Below are positions 1-12,023 of a stretch of 64,000 bases of DNA, piece by piece. The position numbers and the translations under genes are program-made. The notes under the pieces are model-generated. The model searched no databases and was not told the origin of the DNA. It saw only the letters and a program-made list of their open reading frames with translations. This DNA comes from Neurospora intermedia. Taxonomy: Eukaryota > Ascomycota > Sordariomycetes > Sordariales > Sordariaceae. Position 1 is the stretch's first letter, and every line of letters starts with the position of its first letter. The stretch covers positions 6,411,001 to 6,475,000 of the forward strand of contig BTPP01000001.1 in assembly GCA_037102815.1 (NCBI GenBank), written 5' to 3'.

Positions 1-219
1 CGATACATCAGAATCACATTGCCCTTGTCTGGCATATTTCGCGAACCTGTCTAATACGTCAAACTCCATCCCCCATCCCTTTATTTCCCCCCCACCGGGC
101 ATACTAGGGACGGCCAATAATCCCCCGGCAACATTTCCCCGTCATCCCATCGCGAAATCCAAGTCGCTCTAGATTTTCCCAAAACCACCAAACCACTTAG
201 TGCCCAACCGATCGCCAAC

Positions 220-1498
220 ATGTCCGTCGAGATCGATCCCCTCGAGCTGGGTTTCCGCAGTACGTCGTCCCTTCGCAAACAGCACCATCGGCCCAGATTC
301 TCTCTAGGATCTCCCATCGTCTGACCAGAAATTAGGGCCCTTTACTGTGGAGGTTTCGCAGATCCTCAGGATCAGGAACCCCAATACCTCGCCGGTTGCC
401 TTCAAGGTATGTGTGGACATGAACACGCGTTTTTGTCGTTGTTGAGGGTCACTCGATATATGTGTTAACATGCTCTCGTCCAGGTCAAAACCACCGCCCC
501 CAAGCAGTACGTCTACGTCCCTTCCTCGGCTATGCGCCGTAACGCAAACGAATCACCGGTCCAAGGATACAGACACTTACCAACACCCTCTTCAGATACT
601 GCGTCCGCCCCAACTCGGGTCGCATTGAGCCCGGTCACGATGTCGAAGTTTCCGGTCAGTCCTCGAATCGCCGACACTATGTCCAATCCTATGGTCTCGT
701 GACTAACTTCCCTTTCAGTCCTCCTCCAGGCCATGAAGCAGGAGCCCCCCTCGGACGCCCGATGCCGCGACAAGTTCCTCGTCCAGTCCGTTGCCATCAC
801 CGGTGATAAGGAGTTCACCAACGTTGCCCAGATTGTGCGTATAACTCAAACAGAGGAGGACGAAAAATGAGTGCTGACAAATACGTCATACAGTGGGATG
901 GTGTCGACAAGTCCCAGGTTCAGGAGAAGAAGATTCGCGTTCTCTGGCTGCCACCCGTTGGAGAGGAGACCACCTCCCCCGTGGCTGCCACCCCTATCCG
1001 CCCCTCGACCTCGAGCCGGGTACGTTTACCTTTCGCCTACATACCCCTGGCAGCGTACCATCAAGGAAATAAAATTAACTTTCACATGCGCAGGCCGAGG
1101 AGACCCCTGCTCCTTTCACATCGCCCAGCGAGACCCGATCTTCGACGGTCGACACCCGCGATATTAAACAAGAGTCCGACGTCGGCGAGAACTTCCAGTC
1201 GACTGTTGCCGCCGTCGCATCGACAGCACAGCATACCGCTTCCGAGACGTACGAGCAGTTGAAGGAACAGTTGGCCAAGGCCCAGGCGACCATCGCATCT
1301 CTCCAGAACGACGCCGCCAGCGGCCTGAGACAGAGGAAGGCGGCCGTGGCTGACGCAGTGGGCGAGCAGGCGTCGAACGTACAGGCGACCGCCCAGGACC
1401 TTGCGCAATCAGCGAGGCAAGGCACCGAGGGCGTGCCAGTCCAGATTGCGGCGGTCCTCTGCTTGGTCAGCTTCCTGCTGGCCTATATCTTCTTCTAG
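220..1498 (+). CDS. VAP/Scs2-family ER membrane protein (MSP domain)
   Basis: VAP proteins sit in the ER membrane and recruit FFAT-motif proteins for lipid transfer and membrane contact sites. Seven exons fit: 220-259, 336-406, 484-506, 596-654, 719-834, 894-1019 and 1094-1498. They total 840 nt and encode 279 aa. The N-terminus MSVEIDPLELGFR leads into a major sperm protein domain of about 120 residues. It carries the VAP consensus KTTAPKQYCVRPNSGRIEPG, which lines the FFAT-binding pocket. A Ser/Thr/Pro-rich linker follows, then a coiled coil (about residues 185-225, EQLKEQLAKAQATIASLQ), and a C-terminal tail anchor VQIAAVLCLVSFLLAYIFF. The stop directly follows the anchor, as expected for a tail-anchored protein. 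All introns are short with GT-AG ends. The family call is firm; single splice sites could be off by a few bases. Confidence 0.93.
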
Positions 1499-1931
1499 TG
1501 CTGCAACGAAACAACACCCGGTTCCATTTTTTTCTTGTCATCGCGCGAAGGCTGCTGCTCCTCCAGTACGCCTAGGGTTTCACACACAATACAACAACGT
1601 AATCCTTTCCTGTCCTTTTTTTCTCTTTTCGTTTCTCGGTTTTCATATATCGTTTCACTCACTACCAAAAACTTTGTCTTTGTTCCCTTTGTCGTTGGGG
1701 GGGGGGGGTGGATAGAGTGGCAGGCCCAGGGGGTGTATTCTAGGGATCTGAAGTAGGCAGCGCAGGAAGAAGGAAGAAGACAAGAGAACAAACACGCGTG
1801 GTTCGGGGTTCGGTTTTGTCTTGCTCGTAGGGGAGGAGGTGAGGTGAGGTGAGGTGGACGAGCTGATGCGGGTCTCCTTTGGTGTGTTCATTACAACCGG
1901 TTCTGCAAATTGCTCCGGGTTTAACGAGCGG

Positions 1932-1991
1932 GCTGTGCTATGCTATGCTATGCTATGCTATGTTAGGCTAGGCTAGGCCATGCTATGCTAG
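1932..1991. repeat. Pentanucleotide array (CTATG / CTAGG)
   Basis: About eleven imperfect copies of a 5-bp unit, first GCTAT-type and then GGCTA-type. It lies in the spacer downstream of the VAP gene. Confidence 0.85.
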
Positions 1992-2255
1992 GAGGCCAGT
2001 AGGACTGTAGGACTGTAGGATGGAAATACCAATACTTGATAATATGCAAGGAAATCCACATTCGTAGGCCAGTAGATGCGTGGAGGTATGTTTTCGGTAT
2101 CCAGAATTCTATGCAGTCTTCATCTATCCTGATCCTTTCTTCCACTTGCCATCAATTCATTCTGCTATGACAGAGGTTCAGAAAGCTATCTAGTCAGATC
2201 TTCATTCTATTCTCTAGTCTAAGTGAATTTGCCTTTACATGGTCAGCTAGTCTAT

Positions 2256-2259
<4 letters not shown>

Positions 2260-2286
<27 letters not shown>
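2260..2286. repeat. Homopolymer T27
   Basis: Uninterrupted run of 27 T residues followed by CTCAGT. A similar T29 run followed by CTCAGT occurs at 17703-17731. Confidence 0.95.
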
Positions 2287-2460
2287 CTCAGTAGCACTTC
2301 TGCCAATTTCCGCTTATAGTTACACAAACCTATTGTGTGTCATCATCAAAGATTGATTGATACCTAACGACATCCAGACAAAGAGCCCGACACCAACGCC
2401 ACCCAATGATGAACTGGGAGGGAGACGGGAAGTCAGTCAGTCAGGCACTTTCGTCATCAC

Positions 2461-2766
2461 CTACCTAGTGTAGAACAGGTACCGCAGTTGAGACAATGGA
2501 TCTGTATCGACGAGTCTAGTTCTGGCGGGATCAGCCGTTAGGGACCGACCGTACAGAGTATTAGCCTTGTAGCTTGGAGCTAAGGTTTTACCTTCTTTCA
2601 GCCCTGTTCTCTTGTTAAAGTAGCTGCTTTGGTGATGAGTGCCACTTAGAGATAGGTAGTGCTTGCAGTCAAGTATTGGAGGGGACGAAGCGTCAGTGAT
2701 ATATGACATGGAGAGAAGGAACAGAAGTAACAAAGCAACTAAGCTGGCGGTTTGGTAGCTGCTCAT
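2461..2766 (-). CDS. Possible small secreted protein (doubtful ORF)
   Basis: This ATG-started ORF of 101 aa lies in a spacer. Its N-terminus (MSSYQTASLVALLLLFLLSM, then SYITDASS) has the layout of a signal peptide: short polar n-region, hydrophobic core of about 13 residues, and a small-residue cleavage region near residue 27. The remaining 75 residues have one cysteine, no repeats and no recognisable domain. No intron is needed. A hydrophobic start can arise by chance in CT-rich fungal spacers, so the call stays weak. Confidence 0.2.
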   Translation of the reverse strand: MSSYQTASLVALLLLFLLSMSYITDASSPPILDCKHYLSLSGTHHQSSYFNKRTGLKEGKTLAPSYKANTLYGRSLTADPARTRLVDTDPLSQLRYLFYTR

Positions 2767-5700
2767 TTGGACGGTACCTTGGATGGGCAGACAAGGCTTG
2801 TAGTTAGCAAAAAATGACTGTTCTCATCAAGGTTGTTCATGACGGCGGGAGGGCAAGTAGGGTTATGAATAAAGAGAGAGAACCAATTGTCAGAAATTCT
2901 AGAGCTTGTAACTTCATTCGCGGATAATTCTTCCACGGATCAGGTAATAGGAAACGTTGACATTGCACATCATTCAGGTCTCTCTTTCTCTCTCTGTGGT
3001 TGTGCTGTGGTCGAGAAACACAACAGGCAGTGTATAGACTGAGAATGTCAACGTACAATTCTTGTGAGCTTTTCCCCACTTTTTGCTGGGTGAGGTCAGG
3101 TCCATGCCATTCAGCGGCTTCGGGGATTTTAAGGCCGTTCGTTTGAACCGTTCAGTCCAGTCTTTCGGAGCTTTCGACTCTGGAAGTTTCGCCAAGTCCC
3201 CCCTCCGTTTCGTCACTTTTGGGCTTTAGTTTCCAGTGATCTGCCAAGAAAACATCGATGCCGCTTAAGCCGCTGCTCGCTCGGTCGCTCGCTCGTAGCT
3301 CGGCTCGTGCTCGTGGGCGCTCACGCGGCGGGAATGTCGGCATGTCCATGTGGTTTGGCAAGTTTCACAAAAACATTGGCATGTCAGTGGTTGTACGTAG
3401 TTGAGGTTGGGCTGAGTACCTTGTAGTGTAGTGTACACTAGAAGCCCCAGAGAGGCTGAGTTGGCTCAACAATGCCTCAGCCACTTGTTTGGTGGACAAC
3501 GAAACGTGGACAGGGGTCATTTAAAAGAGTTGTGGTGGTGATCTCCCGTCAGCGGAATCCACACGATGGAGAAGAAACGGAATGATATTGGGTGGACGGG
3601 GGGGGGGAAGGATGAAACGGAGATGGAGAGAGAAAGAGAGATCATCGAAGGGTACTAAGGCCCTGATCGGCTGGATGTCCTTCCCCCTTCGAGCGCAGAA
3701 GAATGTGCTAGTAAAAAAATATTCCGAGACATGCTCTTGACAAAGCGAGAGGTTGAATACTTGGTACTGACCAAAGTGAAAGGTAAAGAATGGAAGACCA
3801 AAGACCAGGACGGGACTTCGCATGGAATGGCTTCCTTGGCCTATTGACCGATGACGAAATGCCCCCCTCTTTGGGCACAAGCGTCGGCAGGCTAAGAAAA
3901 GTGGGACTTGCTGCCAGGTGCCTGGGCGGGCTTCAGTTTGTTTGTGTGTGTGTGAGACGGAGAGTCCCCTGCTGCAAGTCATTTTTCGGCGCATCCGTCA
4001 CTTGTGCAGATTCGTCTCTCCATTTCAACCCGAAGGCCCGAACAAGCTCCATGCGATCCGAAGAGAAATGCAAGATGCAAGATGCATTATGCGCCGGATA
4101 TGGATGACTTTCATCGACGCCCTCGGTAGAATTTGGGAATCATCATGAAGAAATTCAGAAGGCTGAAGAATGAGTGATGACGGCAACAACAGAAGCGGGG
4201 GAGGGGCAGACCTGAGGAAGAATCCCTTCCTCATCCAACCAAAAGACATCTCGTCAGGTGCCCTGCACATCAAGTCACCGTCGAGGGTCATCCGCCGCCG
4301 CGGCCTGCTTGAGACTTCGTTCTCGTCCAAGGGAGGGATGGATGGAGGAGTCACCGTTTTCCTCTCACAGAGACTCGAACAAACAAACCACCACTGGACT
4401 TGTTTCTGTACACACATCCTCGTGCTGATCGGGTCACAAGGCTGTTCAGGAAAAAGACAGGGTCCGTCTCAGGTGAAACAAAAAGTTTCTCCCGGTTTTA
4501 CAAGTCCCGAACTGTGAAAGACATATCGATAGGTGGGTACATACTATTGGTACCACACCACGACATCTCTCCTAGAGGTACTGTAGCCTTGCCAGGAATC
4601 CAAGAGACACGGATATCTACAGAGAACACCTTACCCTCTCTCGGTACCCTACAGAAAGCATTAGAGTTGCCTCCTGCTGTGTTCGAGAATCTTCAGCGAC
4701 AAGAGGGTATCATCTTCTCAATAAGCACCGTATCTGTTGGTAGCAGTCACACTTCCAAGGCTTTCTGGACGCCGCCATCTCCTGATCTGCTTCTCCTATG
4801 GAGAATATCCACCACCGCGAGACAAGTACCTATACCCACTGATCACTCAACTATGCAGAAAGGGTCTCTTCCGGCCGCTAGCAGGACGGCTTCATGTCAC
4901 GGAAAATGCAGGGCCTTTTTACGGTTGGGCCTTTTGTCTGACAAGACAAGAGCACATCTCGACGTTGCCTAACCAGCCAGCTGAAGGGTTTAGACTGTTG
5001 GTATGAATCACATGTGTAAGACGGCTTGATGTCCGCCTGTCAAAGTGACTCGTCTGATACCTCCCTTTCTCAACAAACGGATGCGAACGTCGTCTAGACT
5101 TAGAGTTAGACTCAGACAAGCTTTGATGAGACCCTCACAAGCTCTCAACTGCATACTTATGGGCTAATACAAAAGATTCCAGAACGCTCGATGGCCAGCC
5201 TCGTAAAAGCCATGTGAAAGCCATGATTTGGCGATTTTCCACGCAGGTACACTTGCGCCGCCATGAAAACGTGGGTCAACTTTCAACGTTTCTGTGTCCA
5301 ACAGCTTCGTTCAGATCATCGTATCTTCTGGTTGGTTTCCACAAGCATGGAATGACTGAAACTGCCGTCGGCCCTACGAAGAGACTCAAAAGAGGGTACA
5401 TGTGCCCACACCAAGATACCTTACTTGTTGTACCTTGGCTTGCAGCCGGCCAGGGGACCACGAACAAGAAACAGGTTGCCTGATCAAACTTTTACCATCT
5501 CGAGGCATAAACCTACGTAGTATGACTATCCCAGCCAGAGAGAATACGGTCTCACATACCAAGACCGACCTGCTCACCGTCGACGTAACGGAGCCCCACC
5601 CAGCCATCCCCATTCCCACCCTTTCCACCATTCCCACTCGGTCCCGTATGGCACCCCTCCTTGCCCACTTGACCCCCCGGCTCTTGCTCTTATACCAAGG

Positions 5701-5990
5701 ACTCAGCCGCTCTACCTATCCCACTTCTCTTTTCTTGCTTGATTCTGCTCTTTATATTGACTTTTCCCATATCTTTTCTTACTTTGCGACTTGATCAGAT
5801 ACCCAAACTTTGAATTCTTGAGAGTTTTGTTGTTGTTGTCGTGGTAAACATCGATCTCTAACCCCTGAAGGTACTAAACAAACACTCACACGCTCCAACA
5901 GCTATAGTGGATATTTCCCTACTTTGACCATCCCCGGATTACACAAGAGCTCAGACCACCCGTTCATCGGAATTCAGATACAAGAGAAAC

Positions 5991-8900
5991 ATGGCTCAGG
6001 TCTACCGCGAAGCCCGGTACTCCCGGGATTCTTCTCCTTCTGGCGACGAGGGCTACAGAAGGTCAAGCTCCCGCCGTTACAAGCATGCGCCGAGCCACAG
6101 CCACGAGAGAGTCTATGAGCGCGAGATTGACGTTATCGACGATGACCGCCAGGGTGCCCGTCTAGACGGCCGCTTCTTTGGTCGTCCCACTGGCGGCGAG
6201 CTCGTTCTTGATCGCAGAGATGACCGTCTCTATCCTGACCGGCCACGATCTACCGCCGGCCAGGGCAGTACCTACGTCGAGCGCCGTTACCGAGAGACGG
6301 AGGACTGGGATGGCGACAACATCCCGGATCGTGAGCGCACTGTGGTCGAGAAGCGTTTGGTCACCCACGACGACGATGACTACCACTATCGTCATGATTC
6401 CAGCCGATCCAGGGACAATGATGGATGGGAGCGCCGTTCCTACTACGATGCCGAGAGAGATGCCGAGGTGCGTGTGGAGAGAAAGGTAGAGCGCCGCGAG
6501 GACGGCTCCGAGGTCATCCTGGAGCGCCGGATCCGTGAACACATCGATCACGACCACGGCGCCGACGTCGAGATCTACCGCAAGGAAACCGAGTACTACG
6601 AGCCTGCACCACAGCCGCCCATCGCCATCCGTCAACGTCCCGCCGAGCAGAGGATCATTGTCCAAGAGGCTGCTCCTCCCACGGTGGTCCTCCGTGAGCG
6701 TCGCGATGATTTTGCTCCCTACGTCGTCGAGGAGACCAAGGAGGAGTACATCGTCGAGCACATCGATGACCACCATCCCCACAGTCACAGTCACAGTCAC
6801 AGCCACAGCCGCCACCGTGACGGTCACCACCACTCCCACTCGCGCTCTCACCACCGCCACGAAGATGACGAATACTACACCCGTGTTTCCCGCCGCGACG
6901 AGCATCGCAGCCGTAGCCGCTCCTCCTCCGCCAGCCCCCACCGCAAGCGCCACATTGCCGAGGGCGCTCTCGCCGGCGCCGGCGTCTCTGCTCTGATCGC
7001 CTCGCGGCGCGACAAGGAAACAGGTGAGGTAGACAAGCACCGCGGGCGCAAGATCGTCGCCGGCGCTGCTCTAGGCGCCATAGGCACCGAAGCCGTCCGC
7101 CGCGCCCACAGCGCCTACAAGGAACGCCACGATGACTCGGACGACGAGCGCCACCACCACCGCTCTCGCTCGCGCTCTAATTCGCACTCTCGCATCAAGA
7201 CCGGCTTGGGCATCGCCGCTGTGGCTCTGGCCGCTGCCGGTGCCGCCAAGTACTACGAGTCCAAGAAGGTCGAAAAGGAAGAGGCGGAGCGCGGTCGTCC
7301 TGCCCGTCGCTACAGCGAGAGTGACTACTCCCGCTCGCCCAGCCGCAAGCGGTCCAAGTCCCGCGCTGGTTCCGTAGCCAAGGCGGCTCTCGGTACCGCC
7401 GCCGCCGTCGGTGTCGTGCAGCACTACCGCCACAAACGCAGCAAGTCTCGCCATGGCTCGCGATCCCGCAGCTCCAGCAGCGATCGTAGCGGACACCACT
7501 CGAAGCTGAAGACCGGAGCCGAGATCGTCGCCGCTGGTGTAGCCGGTGCCGCAGCCAAGAAGATGTACGACAAGCACAAGGAAAAGAAGGAGCACTCGCG
7601 CTCGCGCTCGCGCCACGTCCCCGACCATTCCCGTGACCGTGAGTACTATGACGACGACGACGACCTCGACCACAAATACGCTCGCCGCGAACGCGTCTAT
7701 AGCAGAAGTAGGAGCAGAAGCCAAGTCCGGTCCGCATTACCCTCTTCCTCTTCTAATAAGCATAACCATGCCCAATTCGAGAGGACCGTCGCTGATGATC
7801 CTGAATTCTTAGGTTTGGTTGAGTACGGAACGAACACCGTGCCCGTTCAGAATGAACAACGACAACAGCAGTCACATAGTAAGAGAAAGGCAGCGCTTGC
7901 TACGGCTGGAGCAGCGGCGGTCGCTGCTGCTGCTGCGGCTACGGCAGCGGCAAAGCATGAAAGACATAAACGCGATAAGGAACCACCGCCGACACCACAG
8001 TTACTATCTGCTGTTGAAGACTACGATGATAACGGGATTGCCACGGGGTACGAGTCGGCGGCGGAGGAGCAGAGAGCGAGAAAGGAAGAACGTCGTCGGG
8101 AGAGGAGTATGAGGAGGAGACAGCGAGAGAGGGAGAGAGATGAGGAGAGAGGTGGTGCGCTGTTGGTACCGAGAGCAAGAGAGGAGGTGGAGGAGGAAGT
8201 TGGTTATCACTCTGATAGCGAGGATAGCGAAGAGGAGAGGAGGAGAAGACGGAGGGGGAAGAGTAGGGATTCGAGGATAGAGAGGGAGAAGAAGGAGAGC
8301 AGAAGTCCGGAGAAGAAGCCGGCGAGGAGTAAGAGTCGGCTGGGAAGGCTGGCTGCCGGCGCCGCGGCGGCGGGAGCAGCGGCTATAGGAATCAAGAAGT
8401 TGGGTGAGAATAATGTCGATAAGAAAGAAAAAGAAAAGGAGAAGGAGAAGGAGAGAGAAAGAGATAGGGAGAAGAGAAGGGATAGGGAGATAGAGAGAGA
8501 GGAGAGGGAGATTGGGCTGGAAGAGAGAAGAAGCAGTAGGGATAGCGATAGAGAGAGGATGGAAAGACAACGGGAGAGGGAACTGGAACGTCGACGTGAG
8601 TGATCTTTCTGTCTGTTATCCGTCTTTTTGTGAGATTATCCTTGGAATCATCGATACTAACGAGAACACAGGCTACGAGGAACAAACCGCTCCATCCGAC
8701 CCTTACTACAAGCGGCGGCAACCCTCACCTCCTCACGCGTCAGGCGGATATCCTCCAGTACCTCCAACTCCTCCTGCTATCGCCTCTGCTGCCGCTTCTG
8801 TCCCGACAGCTACACCGCCACAACCACAGCCGCATCGCTTGTCAAATGGGTTCACGCAGCTTCCGAACATCAACTTCACCGACGTAAACAATATCCAAAC

Positions 8901-10424
8901 ACCATACCCGACGGGGCCGGAGACGATGCCGATGCCTGTACGGGGACCAGCACCAGTCCGACAACAACCGGTCCAGCAACCACAGCAGCAATACCAACCG
9001 TACAATCCACGAGAATACGTTGCTAGCTATCCTCCACCTCCAGGTCCTGAAGTAGAAGTACCATCGATACTTGTCCCGGGCAAAGGCGCTTCAGCTGCAG
9101 CTGCAGCACAACCACCTCCCACTTCTGCTCCCCAGGGAGTTCCTCCCCCGCAAGAAGTTCCCCCAGCACTGAGGGCTCCCCAAGGGGTACCCGCTTCGCT
9201 GATGGTGGGTGCGCCATCGCATCTTTCGCAGTCGCAGTCGCAGTCGGTGATTGGGAGGAACCGTCCTGAAGATGTGAGTATCAGATCTTCTAGAGATTTG
9301 CCAAGGTCTCCCCCTACTACGGGTTTGGGTGATGAGAGGAGGAGGAGGGAAGGCCAAGAAGAACGCCGCCGCCGCCGCTCCTCGATGCACATGTCTAGGT
9401 CAAGGCCTAGGCGGTCGAGAGGTGCTGATGTCGTTGACGTCGGTGCCGATAGTGGCAGCGGCAGTGGCAGTGGCAGTGGCAGTGGCAGTGGCATGACAAG
9501 AGAGAAGGGTGCGTTTTCTTGATCACTTTTTCTTTGGCTATTGTTTTGAGTTGCTTGTTTCGTGCTGCCCCCTTCCGTCTGCCCCTTTCACTCCTCGCCC
9601 TGTTCTACCCAAATATGACCGCTCTTAGAGATAACGATACTAACAACCCTTTTCTAACAGATGGTCTAAGCCTAACCACCACTCTCCACCCTCCCACACC
9701 AACCGACTCTTCCTTCTCCTCTTCTTCTTTCTCAGAAACCGATTCCCCTTCCCACACACCAACTTCTTCTACCCCCAAAGAGAAATCAGTAACCTTCATC
9801 CCCCTCTCCCCCAAATCCTCTCAGACCCTCCAGCGCCACCACGAAGACCAAATGGTCAAAGAAACCGCCAAGCGCATCTCAGGCGTCGATAAAGACACCT
9901 CTGACGTCTCGGACTTTGAAGACCGTCTCGACAGAGAACTCAACGCTTTGGTGCCCGCCAAGTACCGCTCTTCTACCTCAGTCCTTGAATCTTCCTCTTC
10001 TTCCAACGCTTTATCCCGCCGTGACCGCCCCTCAACCCGCCATAACGACACCGACACCGACAGCGACGCAACCCTCGAGATCCTCCCCGACAGATTCACA
10101 CCCGACGGCCAACCGTTGGATTCTCGTGATCCCCGCGATCGGACCAGAAGAGGCGAGTTCATCTACCATGATCACCACGGGAACGGACTCAAACAGATAG
10201 CTGGTACGGGACAATGGGGTGTCAGCGGGACGGACGCGCAGGCGGTAGACAGGATCGTGAGGAAGGTGGAGGGGGTGTTGGAGGGTAAGGGAAGTTGGAC
10301 GGGGTTGGTCATGGGGTTGTTGAGTGGACGGTTGATGGAGGGTAGTGAAGTGGGAGTGGAAAGTTCAAAGCCGAAGAGGAGGAGTAGGAGGAGGGGGATG
10401 GGGATGGCGAGGTTGGGGGTTTGA
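5991..10424 (+). CDS. DUF3824-type low-complexity protein, 1401 aa
   Basis: Function is unknown. Three exons fit: 5991-8595, 8672-9508 and 9661-10424. They total 4206 nt and the frame is kept through both introns (GTGAGT...ACAG and GTGCGT...ACAG). The product is extremely charged. Residues 1-260 are rich in Arg/Asp/Glu/Tyr, followed by a His-Ser run (HSHSHSHSHS) and then RS-like blocks. At least six short Ala/Gly-rich hydrophobic segments (for example TGLGIAAVALAAAGAAKYYE and GAEIVAAGVAGAAAKKMYDK) alternate with basic Ser-Arg segments. This alternation is what I associate with the fungal DUF3824 family. Residues from about 680 on are Glu/Arg-rich with long ERER runs, then a Pro/Gln-rich stretch (exon 2) and a SGSGSG run. 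The C-terminal 250 residues are Ser/Thr-rich and less repetitive. Membrane association through the Ala-rich segments is possible but is inference. Confidence 0.85.
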
Positions 10425-12023
10425 AGTTTGAGAATGGTGGTGGTGTTGGATGTTTGACGAGTTGATGTTGGCTTCTAAGTATGGTGGTATGATGGATGAT
10501 GATGGACGGAGATGATGGACGAAGATGATGGATACCGATAGGATGGGATGGGATGGGATGGGACGGCGCGATGACTGATGATGATTAATGACCTTTCCTT
10601 ACATTGTCATGTCTTTCTTTCTTTTCTCTCAGTTTCTTGCTTTGGATACTTGTCCTATGATTTACCTTTTGGTTACCTGATACTTAGATACGACGTTATG
10701 TTTATTTTCTATGGCTTCATGTTTGTTATGTTCTGTTGATGTTAAAGATGGTGGTGGTGGTGGTGGTGGTGGTGGTGGGTGTAATGAATTTTGTCTCTCC
10801 TTTTGATGATGTTCACGTCAGTTAGTCGATATAGCTTGATACCAATAATACATTGTGCTTTGCTTTACTCTTCACCAGATCCCCGAACTCGTGGTTGCGT
10901 AATCGTCAACATCTAATTGACGGAGACATTGATACCGTAGACAAACACATATCAATAACCTCCAGTTTTTTCAAGCCATTAATCAAGGTATGTTGGTCAT
11001 TCGAGCATGGGAGCTAATACTCCCTCGCCATTGCTCATGCGCCACCTTGCGCTACGTGACTACCTACATCTATCTTCCTTTTCCTCCGCCAGCCTCAGTG
11101 AAATCATCCACGTTAGACTTCGTTCAATGCCGCCATGTCACCTTCCATACTCCCCGTCAACGAAAGAGGTCCGTGTCTTCCTTCTCGTGTTTCTACTCAC
11201 TCACTCACTCATGTCTGTTTGCAATTCGGTTTGCCAACGTCACGTCACGGTACGGTCACACACACAAATTTCTCTTTCGAGCAAGAAGAGTAAGAGCAAG
11301 AGCAAAGACGCTAGGATGGGATTTTCCAAATTTCAGCATGTTTTCTCTAGGGTATTGATTATGTTCCCGAGGAGAATGGTACTATCTCTCTCACACTCTC
11401 ACTCACTCCTCTGTGCAGTAATAAGATGGAAGTAAAAGACGAGATAGGAAGAGCAAGGTAGTTAAAAGGGGCGCGGCTCGCTTAATGGATATGTATGCTT
11501 TACGGAAGCGATTACCGTAGGGGAAACAGTAGAGACTGGAAGATATCATGGAGGGAATGGATAATTGAAGACGTGAGAGGCATAGGATGTAACTGAACCT
11601 TCTTTGACATAACAACAAGCACTTGACAAACAGAAGCCATGACCGTAGTCGTATTAAGCCTTCACGCGCCTCTTCGTGCTCCTTGGGCTGACATTATGCC
11701 ACAGTCATGTGCCGCCTCCAGATGCTATAAGAAAGTGATATGCAATAAAGACAAGATAGGTGAGACAGCGTAGCCGTAACAATCGCGTCGCCAGACAAAC
11801 ACACAGAAAGTCAAGTTTTAGCTGCTAGCTTGTCAGCCAACAATAGAGAAATGATACAGCGTAGCTGATGGTGAAAAGTCCTTTCCATTCGACATCCCAT
11901 AATGTGTATAAGTAAAAGCAGACGCCGCTGGATGAGAAAAAAAGGAAACCACAACTATTCAGTACAAAATGCCGTAAAGCCCTCAAGTCTATGATATCGA
12001 AACTTTCGCTCAGGGTCGATCGA
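10425..12023. other. Convergent 3' spacer with simple repeats
   Basis: No gene seen. The spacer lies between the converging 3' ends of the DUF3824-type and UPF0662 genes. It holds GATGGGATGG-type repeats near 10505-10565 and a (GGT)n tract at about 10750-10778. Short open frames at 10990-11435 overlap in several frames and show no domain. Confidence 0.6.
10750..10778. repeat. (GGT)n microsatellite
   Basis: About nine GGT units in the 3' spacer. Confidence 0.9.

Larger units (their letters stand above)
1499..5990. other. Gene-poor spacer with simple repeats
   Basis: No convincing gene is visible over 4.5 kb. The first few hundred bases are probably the 3' UTR of the VAP gene. A poly-G run lies near 1697-1709, a CTATG/CTAGG array at 1932-1991 and a 27-T tract at 2260-2286. 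A minus-strand ORF at 2461-2766 with a signal-like start is listed separately. Open frames near 3521-3994 and 4400-4972 start at non-ATG codons or show no domain, and I do not treat them as genes. The CT-rich segment at about 5600-5990 is probably the promoter and 5' leader of the next gene. Confidence 0.6.

Noticed and set aside
4400-4972. 190-codon plus-strand ORF
   Set aside because: It starts at a non-ATG codon and shows no domain, bias or splice context.
6162-7040. 292-codon minus-strand ORF
   Set aside because: It is the antisense of the DUF3824-type exon. Its Val-rich product is the mirror of Asp/His codons on the real strand.
7071-7724. 217-codon minus-strand ORF
   Set aside because: Shadow of the same low-complexity exon; no independent support.
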